A DNA stretch of 64,000 nucleotides from Streptosporangium violaceochromogenes (lineage in GTDB: Bacteria; Actinomycetota; Actinomycetes; Streptosporangiales; Streptosporangiaceae), in assembly GCF_014654615.1 (NCBI RefSeq), contig NZ_BNBB01000014.1:1-64000 (forward strand), read 5' to 3'. Positions 7,968 through 15,237 of this stretch are shown here, in pieces. Both the position numbers and the translations under genes were made by a program. A model generated the notes under the pieces. It was given only the letters and a program-made list of their open reading frames with translations, was not told the origin of the DNA and did not search any database. Positions within the stretch are counted from its first letter, which is position 1. Each line of letters begins with the position of its first letter.

Positions 7968-9469
7968 AGAACGTCACTCACTGGATCGCCGGGGCCCCCG
8001 CCGGGGGGTCCGGCCGTACGAGCGAGATCTTCAACCCGGCGACGGGGGAGGTCTCCGGGCACGTCCACCTGGCGTCGGCCGCCGAGGTCGACGCCGCCGT
8101 GGCGGCGGCGTCGGCCGCCTACCCCGCCTGGCGCGACTCCTCACTGGTCAAGCGTTCACAGGTGATGTTCCGCTTCCGTGAGCTGATGCACGCCCACCGC
8201 GACGAGCTGGCCGCGCTCGTCTCCGAGGAGCACGGCAAGGTCCGTTCCGACGCGCTCGGCGAGGTCCTTCGGGGCCTGGAGGTCGTGGAGTTCGCGTGCG
8301 GCATCCCGCACCTGCTCAAGGGCGGCTTCTCCGAGGGCGTCTCCACCAGGGTCGACTCCTACTCGATCCGCCAGCCGCTGGGCGTCGTGGCCGGGATCAC
8401 CCCGTTCAACTTCCCGGCGATGGTACCGATGTGGATGTTCCCGATCGCGATCGCCGCGGGCAACGCCTTCGTCCTCAAGCCGTCGGAGAGGGACCCGTCG
8501 GCCTCGCTGCTGATGGCCGCGCTCTGGAAGGAGGCCGGGCTGCCCGACGGCGTCTTCGGCGTCGTGCAGGGGGACAAGGTGGCGGTGGACCGGCTGCTCG
8601 ACCATCCGGACGTGCGTGCCGTCTCGTTCGTCGGCTCCACCCCCGTCGCCAGGTACGTCTACGAGACCGGCACCGCCCGCGGTAAACGGGTCCAGGCGCT
8701 GGGCGGCGCCAAGAACCACATGCTCGTGCTGCCCGACGCCGACCTCGACCTCGTCGCGGACGCCGCGGTGTCGGCGGGCTTCGGCTCGGCCGGTGAGCGT
8801 TGCATGGCGATCTCCGTCGTGCTGGCGGTGGACCCGATCGGCGACGACCTGGTCGACCGGATCGTCTCCCGGGTCGCGGCGCTGACCGTCGGCCCCGGCG
8901 ACGACCCCGCCTCCGAGATGGGCCCCCTGGTCACCGGGGCACACCGGGACAAGGTGGCCTCCTACCTCGACCTGGGTGTCGCCGAGGGGGCCAAGCTCGT
9001 CGTGGACGGCCGCGGAACCCCGGTGCGCGGCGGGACCACCGCCGCCGACACCCCCGGCTTCTGGCTCGGCCCCACGGTTCTCGACCATGTCCCCGCCGGT
9101 TCCCGGGTCCACCGGGAGGAGATCTTCGGGCCGGTCCTGTCGATCGTGCGCGTCTCCTCCTACGAGGAGGGACTGGAGCTGATCAACGGCGGCGAGTTCG
9201 GCAACGGCACGGCCGTCTTCACCAACGACGGCGGCGCCGCCCGGCGCTTCCAGAACGAGGTGGAGGTCGGCATGGTCGGCATCAACGTGCCGATCCCGGT
9301 GCCGATGGCCTTCTACAGCTTCGGCGGCTGGAAGGCGTCGCTGTTCGGCGACACCCACGTCCACGGCACCGAGGGCGTGCACTTCTACACCCGGGGCAAG
9401 GTCGTCACCTCCCGCTGGCTCGACCCCGGTCACGGCGGCGTCAACCTCGGTTTCCCGACCGGCAGGTAG
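7964..9469 (+). CDS. mmsA: CoA-acylating methylmalonate-semialdehyde dehydrogenase
   Basis: 501 residues, the normal MmsA length. Seen: PLGVVAGITPFNFPAMVPMW, typical of MmsA; the NAD-binding region with FVGSTPVARYVYE; LGGAKNHMLVLPDADLD; and the catalytic Cys in GSAGERCMAISV. The Glu that deacylates hydrolytic ALDHs is replaced by the GGAKNH context, as in CoA-dependent members. It oxidises (methyl)malonate semialdehyde with NAD+ and CoA to propionyl- or acetyl-CoA and CO2. Translationally coupled to the upstream aminotransferase (start overlaps its stop). Confidence 0.95.
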   Translation: MKNVTHWIAGAPAGGSGRTSEIFNPATGEVSGHVHLASAAEVDAAVAAASAAYPAWRDSSLVKRSQVMFRFRELMHAHRDELAALVSEEHGKVRSDALGEVLRGLEVVEFACGIPHLLKGGFSEGVSTRVDSYSIRQPLGVVAGITPFNFPAMVPMWMFPIAIAAGNAFVLKPSERDPSASLLMAALWKEAGLPDGVFGVVQGDKVAVDRLLDHPDVRAVSFVGSTPVARYVYETGTARGKRVQALGGAKNHMLVLPDADLDLVADAAVSAGFGSAGERCMAISVVLAVDPIGDDLVDRIVSRVAALTVGPGDDPASEMGPLVTGAHRDKVASYLDLGVAEGAKLVVDGRGTPVRGGTTAADTPGFWLGPTVLDHVPAGSRVHREEIFGPVLSIVRVSSYEEGLELINGGEFGNGTAVFTNDGGAARRFQNEVEVGMVGINVPIPVPMAFYSFGGWKASLFGDTHVHGTEGVHFYTRGKVVTSRWLDPGHGGVNLGFPTGR

Positions 9470-9502
9470 AAACCCGCCGCCGGCGCGGGGCCCCTCCCCC
9501 TG

Positions 9503-9542
9503 TTCCGTGGTGAGCGGCCCTCTTTTCCGTGGTGAGCGGCCC
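9503..9542. repeat. 18-bp direct repeat, two copies
   Basis: TTCCGTGGTGAGCGGCCC occurs exactly at 9503-9520 and 9525-9542 (22-bp period) between mmsA and the solute-binding-protein gene. Confidence 0.85.
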
Positions 9543-9619
9543 CCTGTGGGGATGTGGCGAAGGGAAGGACCTGTAGGCTCCGATCAGGTGGACGACGGCT
9601 TGATGAGGGGGCTTCTCCC

Positions 9620-10843
9620 GTGGGCAGGAACAGGCTCCGCCGCGCACGTCTCGGCGCACTGGCGGGGACGGGCGCGCTGGTGCTCGCGGTCTGCTCTCTC
9701 GCGGGGGCGGCCGGTGCCGTACGGCAGGAGCCCTCCCCCTCCACGGCGCCCTCCTCCCCCTCACCCGGCGTGGCCTCCGCGCAGGCCGCCGCCCCCACCC
9801 CGAAGCCCTCGGCGTCGATCGGCAAGAGCGAGGGCACGCTCCAGGTGCTCACCTTCCAGAGCCACGTGGAGTACGGCGGCGCCAACTCCGCCGCCAACTG
9901 GGTCTCGCCCTTCGAGAAGCTGACCGGCTGCAGGGTCACCAGGCTCGACCGGGTGTGGACGAGCGAGGAGATGGCCGACAGGCTCAAGGCCGGCTCCTAC
10001 GACGTTCTCTCGCCCCCGCCCGACCTGGCCGGGCGGCTGATCGCCGAGGGGCGGGTCCGGCCGATCGACTCCACCTTGCTGCGGTCCTACAAGGACATTT
10101 CCAAGCGCTTGCGCGATCTGCCCTCGATACGGCGGAAGGACAAGGTCTACGGCGTCCCGTATCTGTGGGGGTTCAACCAGGTCGTCTATGAGGGGGACGC
10201 CCCCGGCGGAGCCGACGTCCTCTACCGGAAGGGGGAGGTGGCGATCAGGAACAGCCCGCTGAGCATCGCCGACGCAGCGCTCGCGCTGCGGAGTGCCGAG
10301 CCCGGGCTGGGAATCAAGGACCCGTTCCAGCTCACCCCCGCCCAGCTCGACGCCGCCGAGAGACTGCTCACCACCAAGGACGGCCCGGAGCGGGTTTACT
10401 GGCAGGACTCGCTGGATGTGATCCAGGCGTTCTCGACCGGGGCGGTGCGGGTCGCCCAGGCTCTGCCGTACCACCTCGACCTCTTCCGGCGGGCGGGGAG
10501 GCCGGTGAAGGCGATGAAGGTCCCCGCCACGACCGGGTGGGTCGACTCCTGGATGCTGGCGGCCGGCGCCGCCAGCCCGAACTGCGCCTACAGGTGGCTC
10601 GACTGGGTCGGCTCACCGGACGTGCAGCGCTCCGCCTCCGCCTGGACGGGGCTCGCCCCCGCCAACCCGAAGGCGTGTGACGGCCACGCCCGCCGGATGT
10701 GCGACGTCTACCACGTCCGTGACGACCACCTGCCCGGCCAGGTGTTCTTCGCCACCCGCCCGGCGAAGGACTGCGGGGGGTTGGGCGGGACGTGCACCGA
10801 CTACGCCGAGTGGGTGAAACGCTGGCGGAAACTGGTGAAGTGA
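9620..10843 (+). CDS. PotD-like extracellular solute-binding protein (orphan)
   Basis: 407 residues from GTG 9620, which has GAGGGG at a proper distance (about 9604-9610). A basic N-terminus and hydrophobic core (GALAGTGALVLAVCSLAGAAG) form an export signal; a Cys in the core could be a lipobox but its context is weak. A Pro/Ser/Ala linker precedes a periplasmic-binding fold of the spermidine/putrescine PotD/PotF type: LQVLTFQSHVEYGG, then SYDVLSPPPDLAGRLIAEG and VYGVPYLWGFNQVVYEG. No permease or ATPase gene is adjacent. The neighbouring aminotransferases and aldehyde dehydrogenases make a polyamine or amine ligand plausible but unproven. Confidence 0.85.
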   Translation: MGRNRLRRARLGALAGTGALVLAVCSLAGAAGAVRQEPSPSTAPSSPSPGVASAQAAAPTPKPSASIGKSEGTLQVLTFQSHVEYGGANSAANWVSPFEKLTGCRVTRLDRVWTSEEMADRLKAGSYDVLSPPPDLAGRLIAEGRVRPIDSTLLRSYKDISKRLRDLPSIRRKDKVYGVPYLWGFNQVVYEGDAPGGADVLYRKGEVAIRNSPLSIADAALALRSAEPGLGIKDPFQLTPAQLDAAERLLTTKDGPERVYWQDSLDVIQAFSTGAVRVAQALPYHLDLFRRAGRPVKAMKVPATTGWVDSWMLAAGAASPNCAYRWLDWVGSPDVQRSASAWTGLAPANPKACDGHARRMCDVYHVRDDHLPGQVFFATRPAKDCGGLGGTCTDYAEWVKRWRKLVK

Positions 10844-11041
10844 GCGTTCCTGCCCGGCGGGTCCCCGGCATCCGGCGCCCTGACGTGTTTTTCGGCCGGG
10901 GGAGGGCCGGCCCCGGCGGCCCTGGAACGGTGTGACCCCGCCCCGGCCCCGCTCAAGGTCTCCGAGAGGTTTACGGAGCCGCCGCGGCCGGTGCCTCACG
11001 TCTTGCGCCTTCCCCCTCTGGGCTGGGGGCGGTGTGAACCG

Positions 11042-11073
11042 CCCCCGGTCGTCGGCTCCGCGACGACCGGGGG
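11042..11073 (-). terminator. perfect 13-bp-stem hairpin downstream of the tandem-repeat small protein
   Basis: Arms 11042-11054 and 11061-11073 pair perfectly around a 6-nt loop, 36 bp after the stop of the minus-strand gene at 11110. It may also end plus-strand transcription from the solute-binding-protein gene. Confidence 0.75.
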
Positions 11074-11109
11074 ACGGTGTTCCTACCCTGCGCTCCGGCG
11101 TTTCCGTCG

Positions 11110-11343
11110 TTACCGGCAGGCGAGCGCGGCGAGGAGCAGCGGGTTTTCGATGATGTTTTCTCCGCCTTCTTCACGGCGGCGCATGAGGGCGGCGAGCAGG
11201 AGCGGGTGTTCGATGACGGTCCCGGCTCCCTGTTCCCGGCGGGCCGCGAGTGCGGTGAGCAGGAGCGTCTCCAGGGTCCGCTCTTCGCCGGCCTCGCGCT
11301 CGGGGACCTCGGTGGGTGCGGCGCGTTCTGCGGCCGTCGTCAT
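11110..11343 (-). CDS. unrecognised 77-residue protein of three tandem Leu-rich repeats
   Basis: No family is recognised. ATG 11343 has AAAGGGA about 6 nt upstream, an ideal ribosome site, and a terminator hairpin follows, so the frame is probably a real gene. After an acidic 22-residue head, three related units follow: TLETLLLTALAARREQGAG (23-41), TVIEHPLLLAALMRRREEGG plus E (42-62) and NIIENPLLLAALACR (63-77). Each has the pattern [TN]-x-[IL]-E-x-x-LLL-x-AL, and the first two end in an Arg-Glu-Gly linker. The only Cys is the penultimate residue. There is no signal peptide or TM helix, and each unit looks like an amphipathic helix. REEGG could be a double-glycine cleavage site, but no transporter or modifying enzyme is nearby. 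Function unknown. Confidence 0.72.
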   Translation of the reverse strand: MTTAAERAAPTEVPEREAGEERTLETLLLTALAARREQGAGTVIEHPLLLAALMRRREEGGENIIENPLLLAALACR

Positions 11344-11366
11344 ACGATTTCCCTTTCAGGGTTGAT

Positions 11367-11378
11367 GGTGTGCACACC
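11367..11378 (-). promoter_or_regulatory. 12-bp palindrome upstream of the tandem-repeat small protein
   Basis: GGTGTGCACACC, a perfect palindrome 24 bp before the ATG at 11343; position and symmetry suggest an operator for a dimeric regulator. Confidence 0.5.
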
Positions 11379-11580
11379 GTTTTCGTGAGACAAACGCGCC
11401 GTACCCGCCTCCGGCCGGCCTTGTCCGCACTGTTCGGCCCGTCGCTTTTCGCTGACCTTTGATTTGCTTTCTCCGTTCTATAGCCCCTTGTTCGCGCGGT
11501 GGGTGCAAAGGGTGCCGAAAAAGTTGTCCGGGTGCCGGGACGCGGCGTTCTCACGGGTTCGGCGGACCTCACGTTTTCTG

Positions 11581-11697
11581 TCGCCTCCCGAATTACGCGG
11601 AAAGGGAGGCGAGGGGCCCCGCTTTCGCCGTCGGCGCCTCATCGCTCCGCGGGGCCGGCCCCGCGGACTTTTCTTTCACCGGGAACCGTCCGGTGAA
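11581..11697. other. cluster of three perfect hairpins in a gene-free interval
   Basis: The 11379-11936 interval has no convincing gene. It holds three consecutive perfect inverted repeats: 9-bp arms 11581-11589/11604-11612, a 20-bp palindrome 11647-11666 followed by a T-rich stretch, and 8-bp arms 11675-11682/11690-11697 with a 7-nt loop. They could be a terminator series or a structured non-coding RNA. Confidence 0.5.
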
Positions 11698-11936
11698 ATT
11701 CCTGCGACGGTTTCCGCCGCCTCCCCTTCCGGCCCTCCGCGCCTCTTCGCGGGGTGGGGACCGGTCGCGGCCGCCGGCGGGGCGTCTGGCCGGCCGCCGC
11801 GCCACGGCCCCGCGCCACGGCCCCGCGGCGTCGTCTCCGGCCGGGCGCATCTGCATGATCTTGAAAAGAGTGTGGTTTTCGTCATGATATTGACCGATGA
11901 CGATGGATTTAGTGGTGAAATTCCTTTTTGGCTATC

Positions 11937-11964
11937 GACTGGTCAACCAGTCAGTGGATAGGAT
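11937..11964 (+). promoter_or_regulatory. palindromic operator and leaderless -10 of the oxidoreductase gene
   Basis: GACTGGTCAACCAGTC (11937-11952) is a perfect palindrome with a two-base centre, resembling GntR/FadR-type sites. TAGGAT (11959-11964) lies 6 nt before ATG 11971. Confidence 0.62.
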
Positions 11965-11970
11965 CCCGCC

Positions 11971-13194
11971 ATGAGAATCCTTCTTGTGGGAGCGGGCGGT
12001 GTCGGCTCCGCCGTGGTGCCGATCGCGGCGCGACGAGATTTCTTCGAACACATCGTGGTGGCCGACTCCAGACAGAGCCGCGCCGCCGAGGTGGTGGCCA
12101 CGATCGGCGATCCGCGTTTCAGCGCCGCCGTGCTGGATGCCTCCGACCAGGCCGCGGTGGAGGCGGCCCTGGCCGAGCACCGGTGTGACGTGCTGTTCAA
12201 CGCCGTGGATCCGCGGTTCACCATGTCCCTGTTCCTGGCGGCGCTCAACGCCGGGGCGCTCTACCTGGACATGGCGATGTCGCTGTCACGGCCTCACCCC
12301 GGCAGGCCGTACGAGCTGACCGGGGTGAAGCTGGGAGACGAGCAGTTCGCGCTGTCGGAGGCGTGGCGGAGCCGGGGCGCGCTCGCGCTCGTGGGCATGG
12401 GGGTGGAACCCGGGCTGGCCGACGTGTTCGCGCGCTACGCCGCCGACCACCTCTTCGAGAGTGTGGAGGAGATCGGGGTTCGTGACGGGTCGAACCTGGT
12501 GGTCGAGGGCTATGAGTTCGCGCCGACCTTCTCCATCTGGACGACCATCGAGGAATGCCTGAACCCCCCGGTGGTCTGGGAGAACGGGGCCTGGCACACC
12601 ACCGAGCCGTTCAGCGAGCCCGAGGTGTTCGACTTTCCCGAGGGCATCGGGCCGGTCGAGTGCGTCAACGTCGAGCACGAGGAGGTGCTCCTGGTGCCGC
12701 GCTGGATCGACGTGGGGAGGGTGACGTTCAAGTACGGCCTCGGCCGGGAGTTCATCGCGGTCCTGAAGACCCTGCGCAAGCTCGGCCTGGACAACGCGGG
12801 CAAGATCCGGGTCGGCGGGGTGGAGGCGTCGCCCCGCGACGTGGTGGCCGCCAGCCTGCCCGACCCCGCCACGCTCGGCGACCGGATGCGCGGCAAGACC
12901 TGCGCGGGTACCTGGGTGAAGGGGGTCGGCAAAGACGGCCGGCCGCGGGAGGTCTACCTGTACCACGTGGTCGACAACTCCTGGTCGATGCGCGAGTACG
13001 GCTGTCAGGCGGTGGTCTGGCAGACGGCGGTGCACCCCGTGGTCGCGCTTGAGCTGCTGGCCACCGGCGTCTGGTCGGGTACGGGAGTTCTGGGGCCCGA
13101 GGCGTTCGACGCGGTGCCGTTCCTGGAGTTGCTCAACGCCTACGGTTCTCCCTGGGGGATGCGCGAGCAGACCCGCCGTCTTCTGCCGGCCTGA
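11971..13194 (+). CDS. saccharopine-dehydrogenase-family NAD(P)-dependent oxidoreductase
   Basis: 407 residues. A Rossmann nucleotide-binding start (MRILLVGAGGVGSAVVPIA) is followed by the saccharopine-dehydrogenase-type Asp loop (VVADSRQSRA) and the C-terminal catalytic/substrate domain (GMGVEPGLADVFARYAADHL, then YLYHVVDNSWSMREYG). Relatives include saccharopine reductase, lysine dehydrogenase and carboxynorspermidine dehydrogenase, so it may reduce or oxidise an imine formed from lysine or a polyamine. Its location between an amine-binding-type SBP and gabT fits amine catabolism, but the exact substrate cannot be told. ATG start with a leaderless -10 and a palindrome directly upstream. Confidence 0.88.
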   Translation: MRILLVGAGGVGSAVVPIAARRDFFEHIVVADSRQSRAAEVVATIGDPRFSAAVLDASDQAAVEAALAEHRCDVLFNAVDPRFTMSLFLAALNAGALYLDMAMSLSRPHPGRPYELTGVKLGDEQFALSEAWRSRGALALVGMGVEPGLADVFARYAADHLFESVEEIGVRDGSNLVVEGYEFAPTFSIWTTIEECLNPPVVWENGAWHTTEPFSEPEVFDFPEGIGPVECVNVEHEEVLLVPRWIDVGRVTFKYGLGREFIAVLKTLRKLGLDNAGKIRVGGVEASPRDVVAASLPDPATLGDRMRGKTCAGTWVKGVGKDGRPREVYLYHVVDNSWSMREYGCQAVVWQTAVHPVVALELLATGVWSGTGVLGPEAFDAVPFLELLNAYGSPWGMREQTRRLLPA

Positions 13195-13290
13195 TCCCTC
13201 TTCCGGGCCGGGGGAGCCTTCCCCGCGCCGGAGGAACCGGAAGAGCCAGGGGAACGGTCCGGGGAAAGTCGCGGAGCAGGCCGCTGAGAG

Positions 13291-13352
13291 CCTCCCGGAA
13301 AGGGTGCCCGGGTGCCTGATGGGTAGTCGGGAGTAAGACCCCTTCCGGGAGG
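13291..13352. terminator. bidirectional hairpin between convergent genes
   Basis: Near-perfect inverted repeat: left arm 13291-13304, right arm 13339-13352, with one mismatch and a long loop, between the oxidoreductase (+) and the small Cys protein (-). Confidence 0.5.
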
Positions 13353-13362
13353 GAGGTGCCCT

Positions 13363-13608
13363 CTAGGAGAAGGCCACGCGGCGGGGCAGGGGGTAGACGT
13401 TCTCCTCCGGCTGTCCGATCAGCGCCTCCGCGCACTCCGGGCAGGCGAACAGGGAGGCGTTGTCGGGCAACCGGCCGACCTGCGCCCGCGGGCGGGGCCA
13501 CTTTTTGTGGCAGGCCACACAGGCGTCGCCCTCACGCTGGGCCCTGGTCAGGCCCTCGGGGTTGAACGTCGTCGTGGCCCGTGCCGTCCTGGTCGGCCTC
13601 CAGTTCAT
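13363..13608 (-). CDS. small two-CxxC (zinc-ribbon-like) protein
   Basis: 81 residues from ATG 13608, which has GGGAG 5 nt upstream. Two cysteine pairs, CVAC at 30-33 and CPEC at 56-59, are separated by about 22 residues in the arrangement of a small treble-clef or zinc ribbon. There is no signal peptide and the family is not recognised. A longer reading to 13692 exists but lacks a ribosome site. The gene lies between two terminators and opposite the upstream oxidoreductase, so it is probably monocistronic. It may bind zinc or nucleic acid; this is an inference from the cysteine spacing only. Confidence 0.65.
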   Translation of the reverse strand: MNWRPTRTARATTTFNPEGLTRAQREGDACVACHKKWPRPRAQVGRLPDNASLFACPECAEALIGQPEENVYPLPRRVAFS

Positions 13609-13734
13609 CACGTCTCCCGCCTTGATCGCGCAGTCGTATACCGGAACCGTTATAACGCCGTTGCTGTCCGTGATCGCTGTGCTGGATGTCAAGCGGTGGT
13701 TAAATCACGTTGGATGTGCCTGCCGTAATGCATG

Positions 13735-13771
13735 AAAAGGGGCACCCAGCCTCAAGCCGGGTGCCCCTTTT
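13735..13771. terminator. bidirectional intrinsic terminator after gabT
   Basis: Perfect 13-bp inverted repeat (13735-13747 / 13759-13771), with A-run and T-run ends, so it has the U-tract of a classical intrinsic terminator in both directions. It lies 17 bp beyond the gabT stop. Confidence 0.88.
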
Positions 13772-13787
13772 GGGGTGGTCTAAACCG

Positions 13788-15140
13788 TCAAACTTCGCCT
13801 ATGGCTTTTTCTAGGATCGTTAGTCCCTCCTCCAGCAGGTGCTCGGGCATGACGAGCGGCGGAAGGAAGCGCAGGACGTTTCCGTAGGTGCCCGCGGTCA
13901 GCACGAGCAGTCCCTCGGCGTGGCACCTCCCGGCGATCTCACCGGCGGCGGTGGGGTGCGGGTCCCGGGTGCCCGGGACGACCAGCTCGACGGCGATCAT
14001 GGCGCCGCGCCCGCGTACGTCGCCGATCAGCGGGTTCTTCCCGGCGAGGGCCCGTAGCCGGGGAAGCATGATCTCGCCGATGCGGCGTGCCCTGCCGGTC
14101 AGGTCGTCGGCCTCGATGGTCTCCAGCACGCCCAGCGCAGCCTCGCAGGCCAGCGGGTTGCCGCCGTAGGTGCCGCCCAGCCCGCCCACGTGGACCCTGT
14201 CGAGGATCTCGGCGCGACCCGTGACGGCCGACAGGGGCAGGCCGCCCGCGATGCCCTTGGCGGTGACGATGATGTCGGGGACGACGTCCTCGTCCTCGCA
14301 GGCGAACAGGTGACCGGTGCGGGAGAAGCCGGTCTGGACCTCGTCGGCGATGAAGACGATGCCGTTCTCGCGGCAGAACTCCGCGAGTCTCGGCAGGAAG
14401 CCCTTGGCCGGCTCGATGAATCCGCCCTCGCCCGCGATCGGCTCGATCACCACCGCGGCCACGTTCTCCGGGCCGATCTGCTTGGTGATCTGGTCGATCG
14501 CCTGGGCGGCGGCCTCCTCCGCGCAGTTCTCCGGGCCCGTGGGCCAGCGGAAGGGGTAGGCCAGCGGCATCCGGTAGACCTCGGGGGCGAACGGGCCGAA
14601 CCTGTGCTTGTAGGGCATGTTCTTGGCCGTCAGGGTCATCGTCAGCAGGGTCCGGCCGTGGTAGCCGTGGTCGAAGACCACCACCGCCTGGCGCCCGGTG
14701 GCGTGCCGGGCCACCTTGACCGCGTTCTCCACGGCCTCGGCGCCGCTGTTGAGCAGGAAGGTGCGCTTCTCATGGTCACCGGGGGTGATCTCGTTGAGCT
14801 TCTCGCACACACGGACGTAGGACTCGTACGGCGTGACCATGAAACAGGTGTGGGTGAAGTCGGCGACCTGCCTGGTCACCCGTTCGACCACCCGCGGGGC
14901 GGCGTTGCCCACACTGGTCACCGCGATGCCGGAGCCGAAGTCGATCAGTGAGTTGCCGTCGGCGTCGACGACCACGCCACCGCCGGCGTGGGTCACGAAG
15001 ACCGGCAGGGTGGTGCCGATGCCGGGCGGCACGGCGGCCCGCTTGCGCGCGAACAACTCGCGGGACTTCGGGCCGGGAATCTCGGTGACGACCCGGCGCT
15101 CCTGCGGAAGCGAGGGGCCGCCGTGGGTGGCGGAACTCAT
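13788..15140 (-). CDS. gabT: 4-aminobutyrate--2-oxoglutarate transaminase
   Basis: 450 residues. Class III PLP transaminase with GabT-typical blocks: GSGIAVTSVGNAAPRVV, FLLNSGAEAVENAVKVAR, FDHGYHGRTLLTMTLTAK, IEPIAGEGGFI, DEVQTGFSRTG and the PLP lysine in TAKGIAGGLPLSAV. It converts GABA and 2-oxoglutarate to succinate semialdehyde and glutamate in the cytosol. It is divergent from a PucR regulator 97 bp away, an arrangement seen for GABA-inducible gabT in actinomycetes. The ATG is preceded at 6 nt by a TACCGT -10, suggesting a leaderless mRNA. The aldehyde dehydrogenase at 17580 could take the next oxidation step. Confidence 0.95.
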   Translation of the reverse strand: MSSATHGGPSLPQERRVVTEIPGPKSRELFARKRAAVPPGIGTTLPVFVTHAGGGVVVDADGNSLIDFGSGIAVTSVGNAAPRVVERVTRQVADFTHTCFMVTPYESYVRVCEKLNEITPGDHEKRTFLLNSGAEAVENAVKVARHATGRQAVVVFDHGYHGRTLLTMTLTAKNMPYKHRFGPFAPEVYRMPLAYPFRWPTGPENCAEEAAAQAIDQITKQIGPENVAAVVIEPIAGEGGFIEPAKGFLPRLAEFCRENGIVFIADEVQTGFSRTGHLFACEDEDVVPDIIVTAKGIAGGLPLSAVTGRAEILDRVHVGGLGGTYGGNPLACEAALGVLETIEADDLTGRARRIGEIMLPRLRALAGKNPLIGDVRGRGAMIAVELVVPGTRDPHPTAAGEIAGRCHAEGLLVLTAGTYGNVLRFLPPLVMPEHLLEEGLTILEKAIGEV

Positions 15141-15146
15141 GGTGTG

Positions 15147-15152
15147 ACGGTA
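15147..15152 (-). promoter_or_regulatory. leaderless -10 box of gabT
   Basis: TACCGT on the minus strand, 6 nt before the gabT ATG at 15140. The shared 97-bp region with the divergent PucR gene is the likely site of PucR control. Confidence 0.55.
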
Positions 15153-15237
15153 TGTCGCGCATGCCGGTATCCGGATGATGCACTATGGAAAAATTACCAG
15201 GGGCACCCTAGCCGTAACGTACAAATCAGGAGTGGGT

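Noticed and set aside
11171..11572. 133-codon minus-strand frame overlapping the small repeat protein
   Set aside because: Arg/Pro/Thr-rich alternate frame; the 77-residue frame has the ribosome site and internal repeats.
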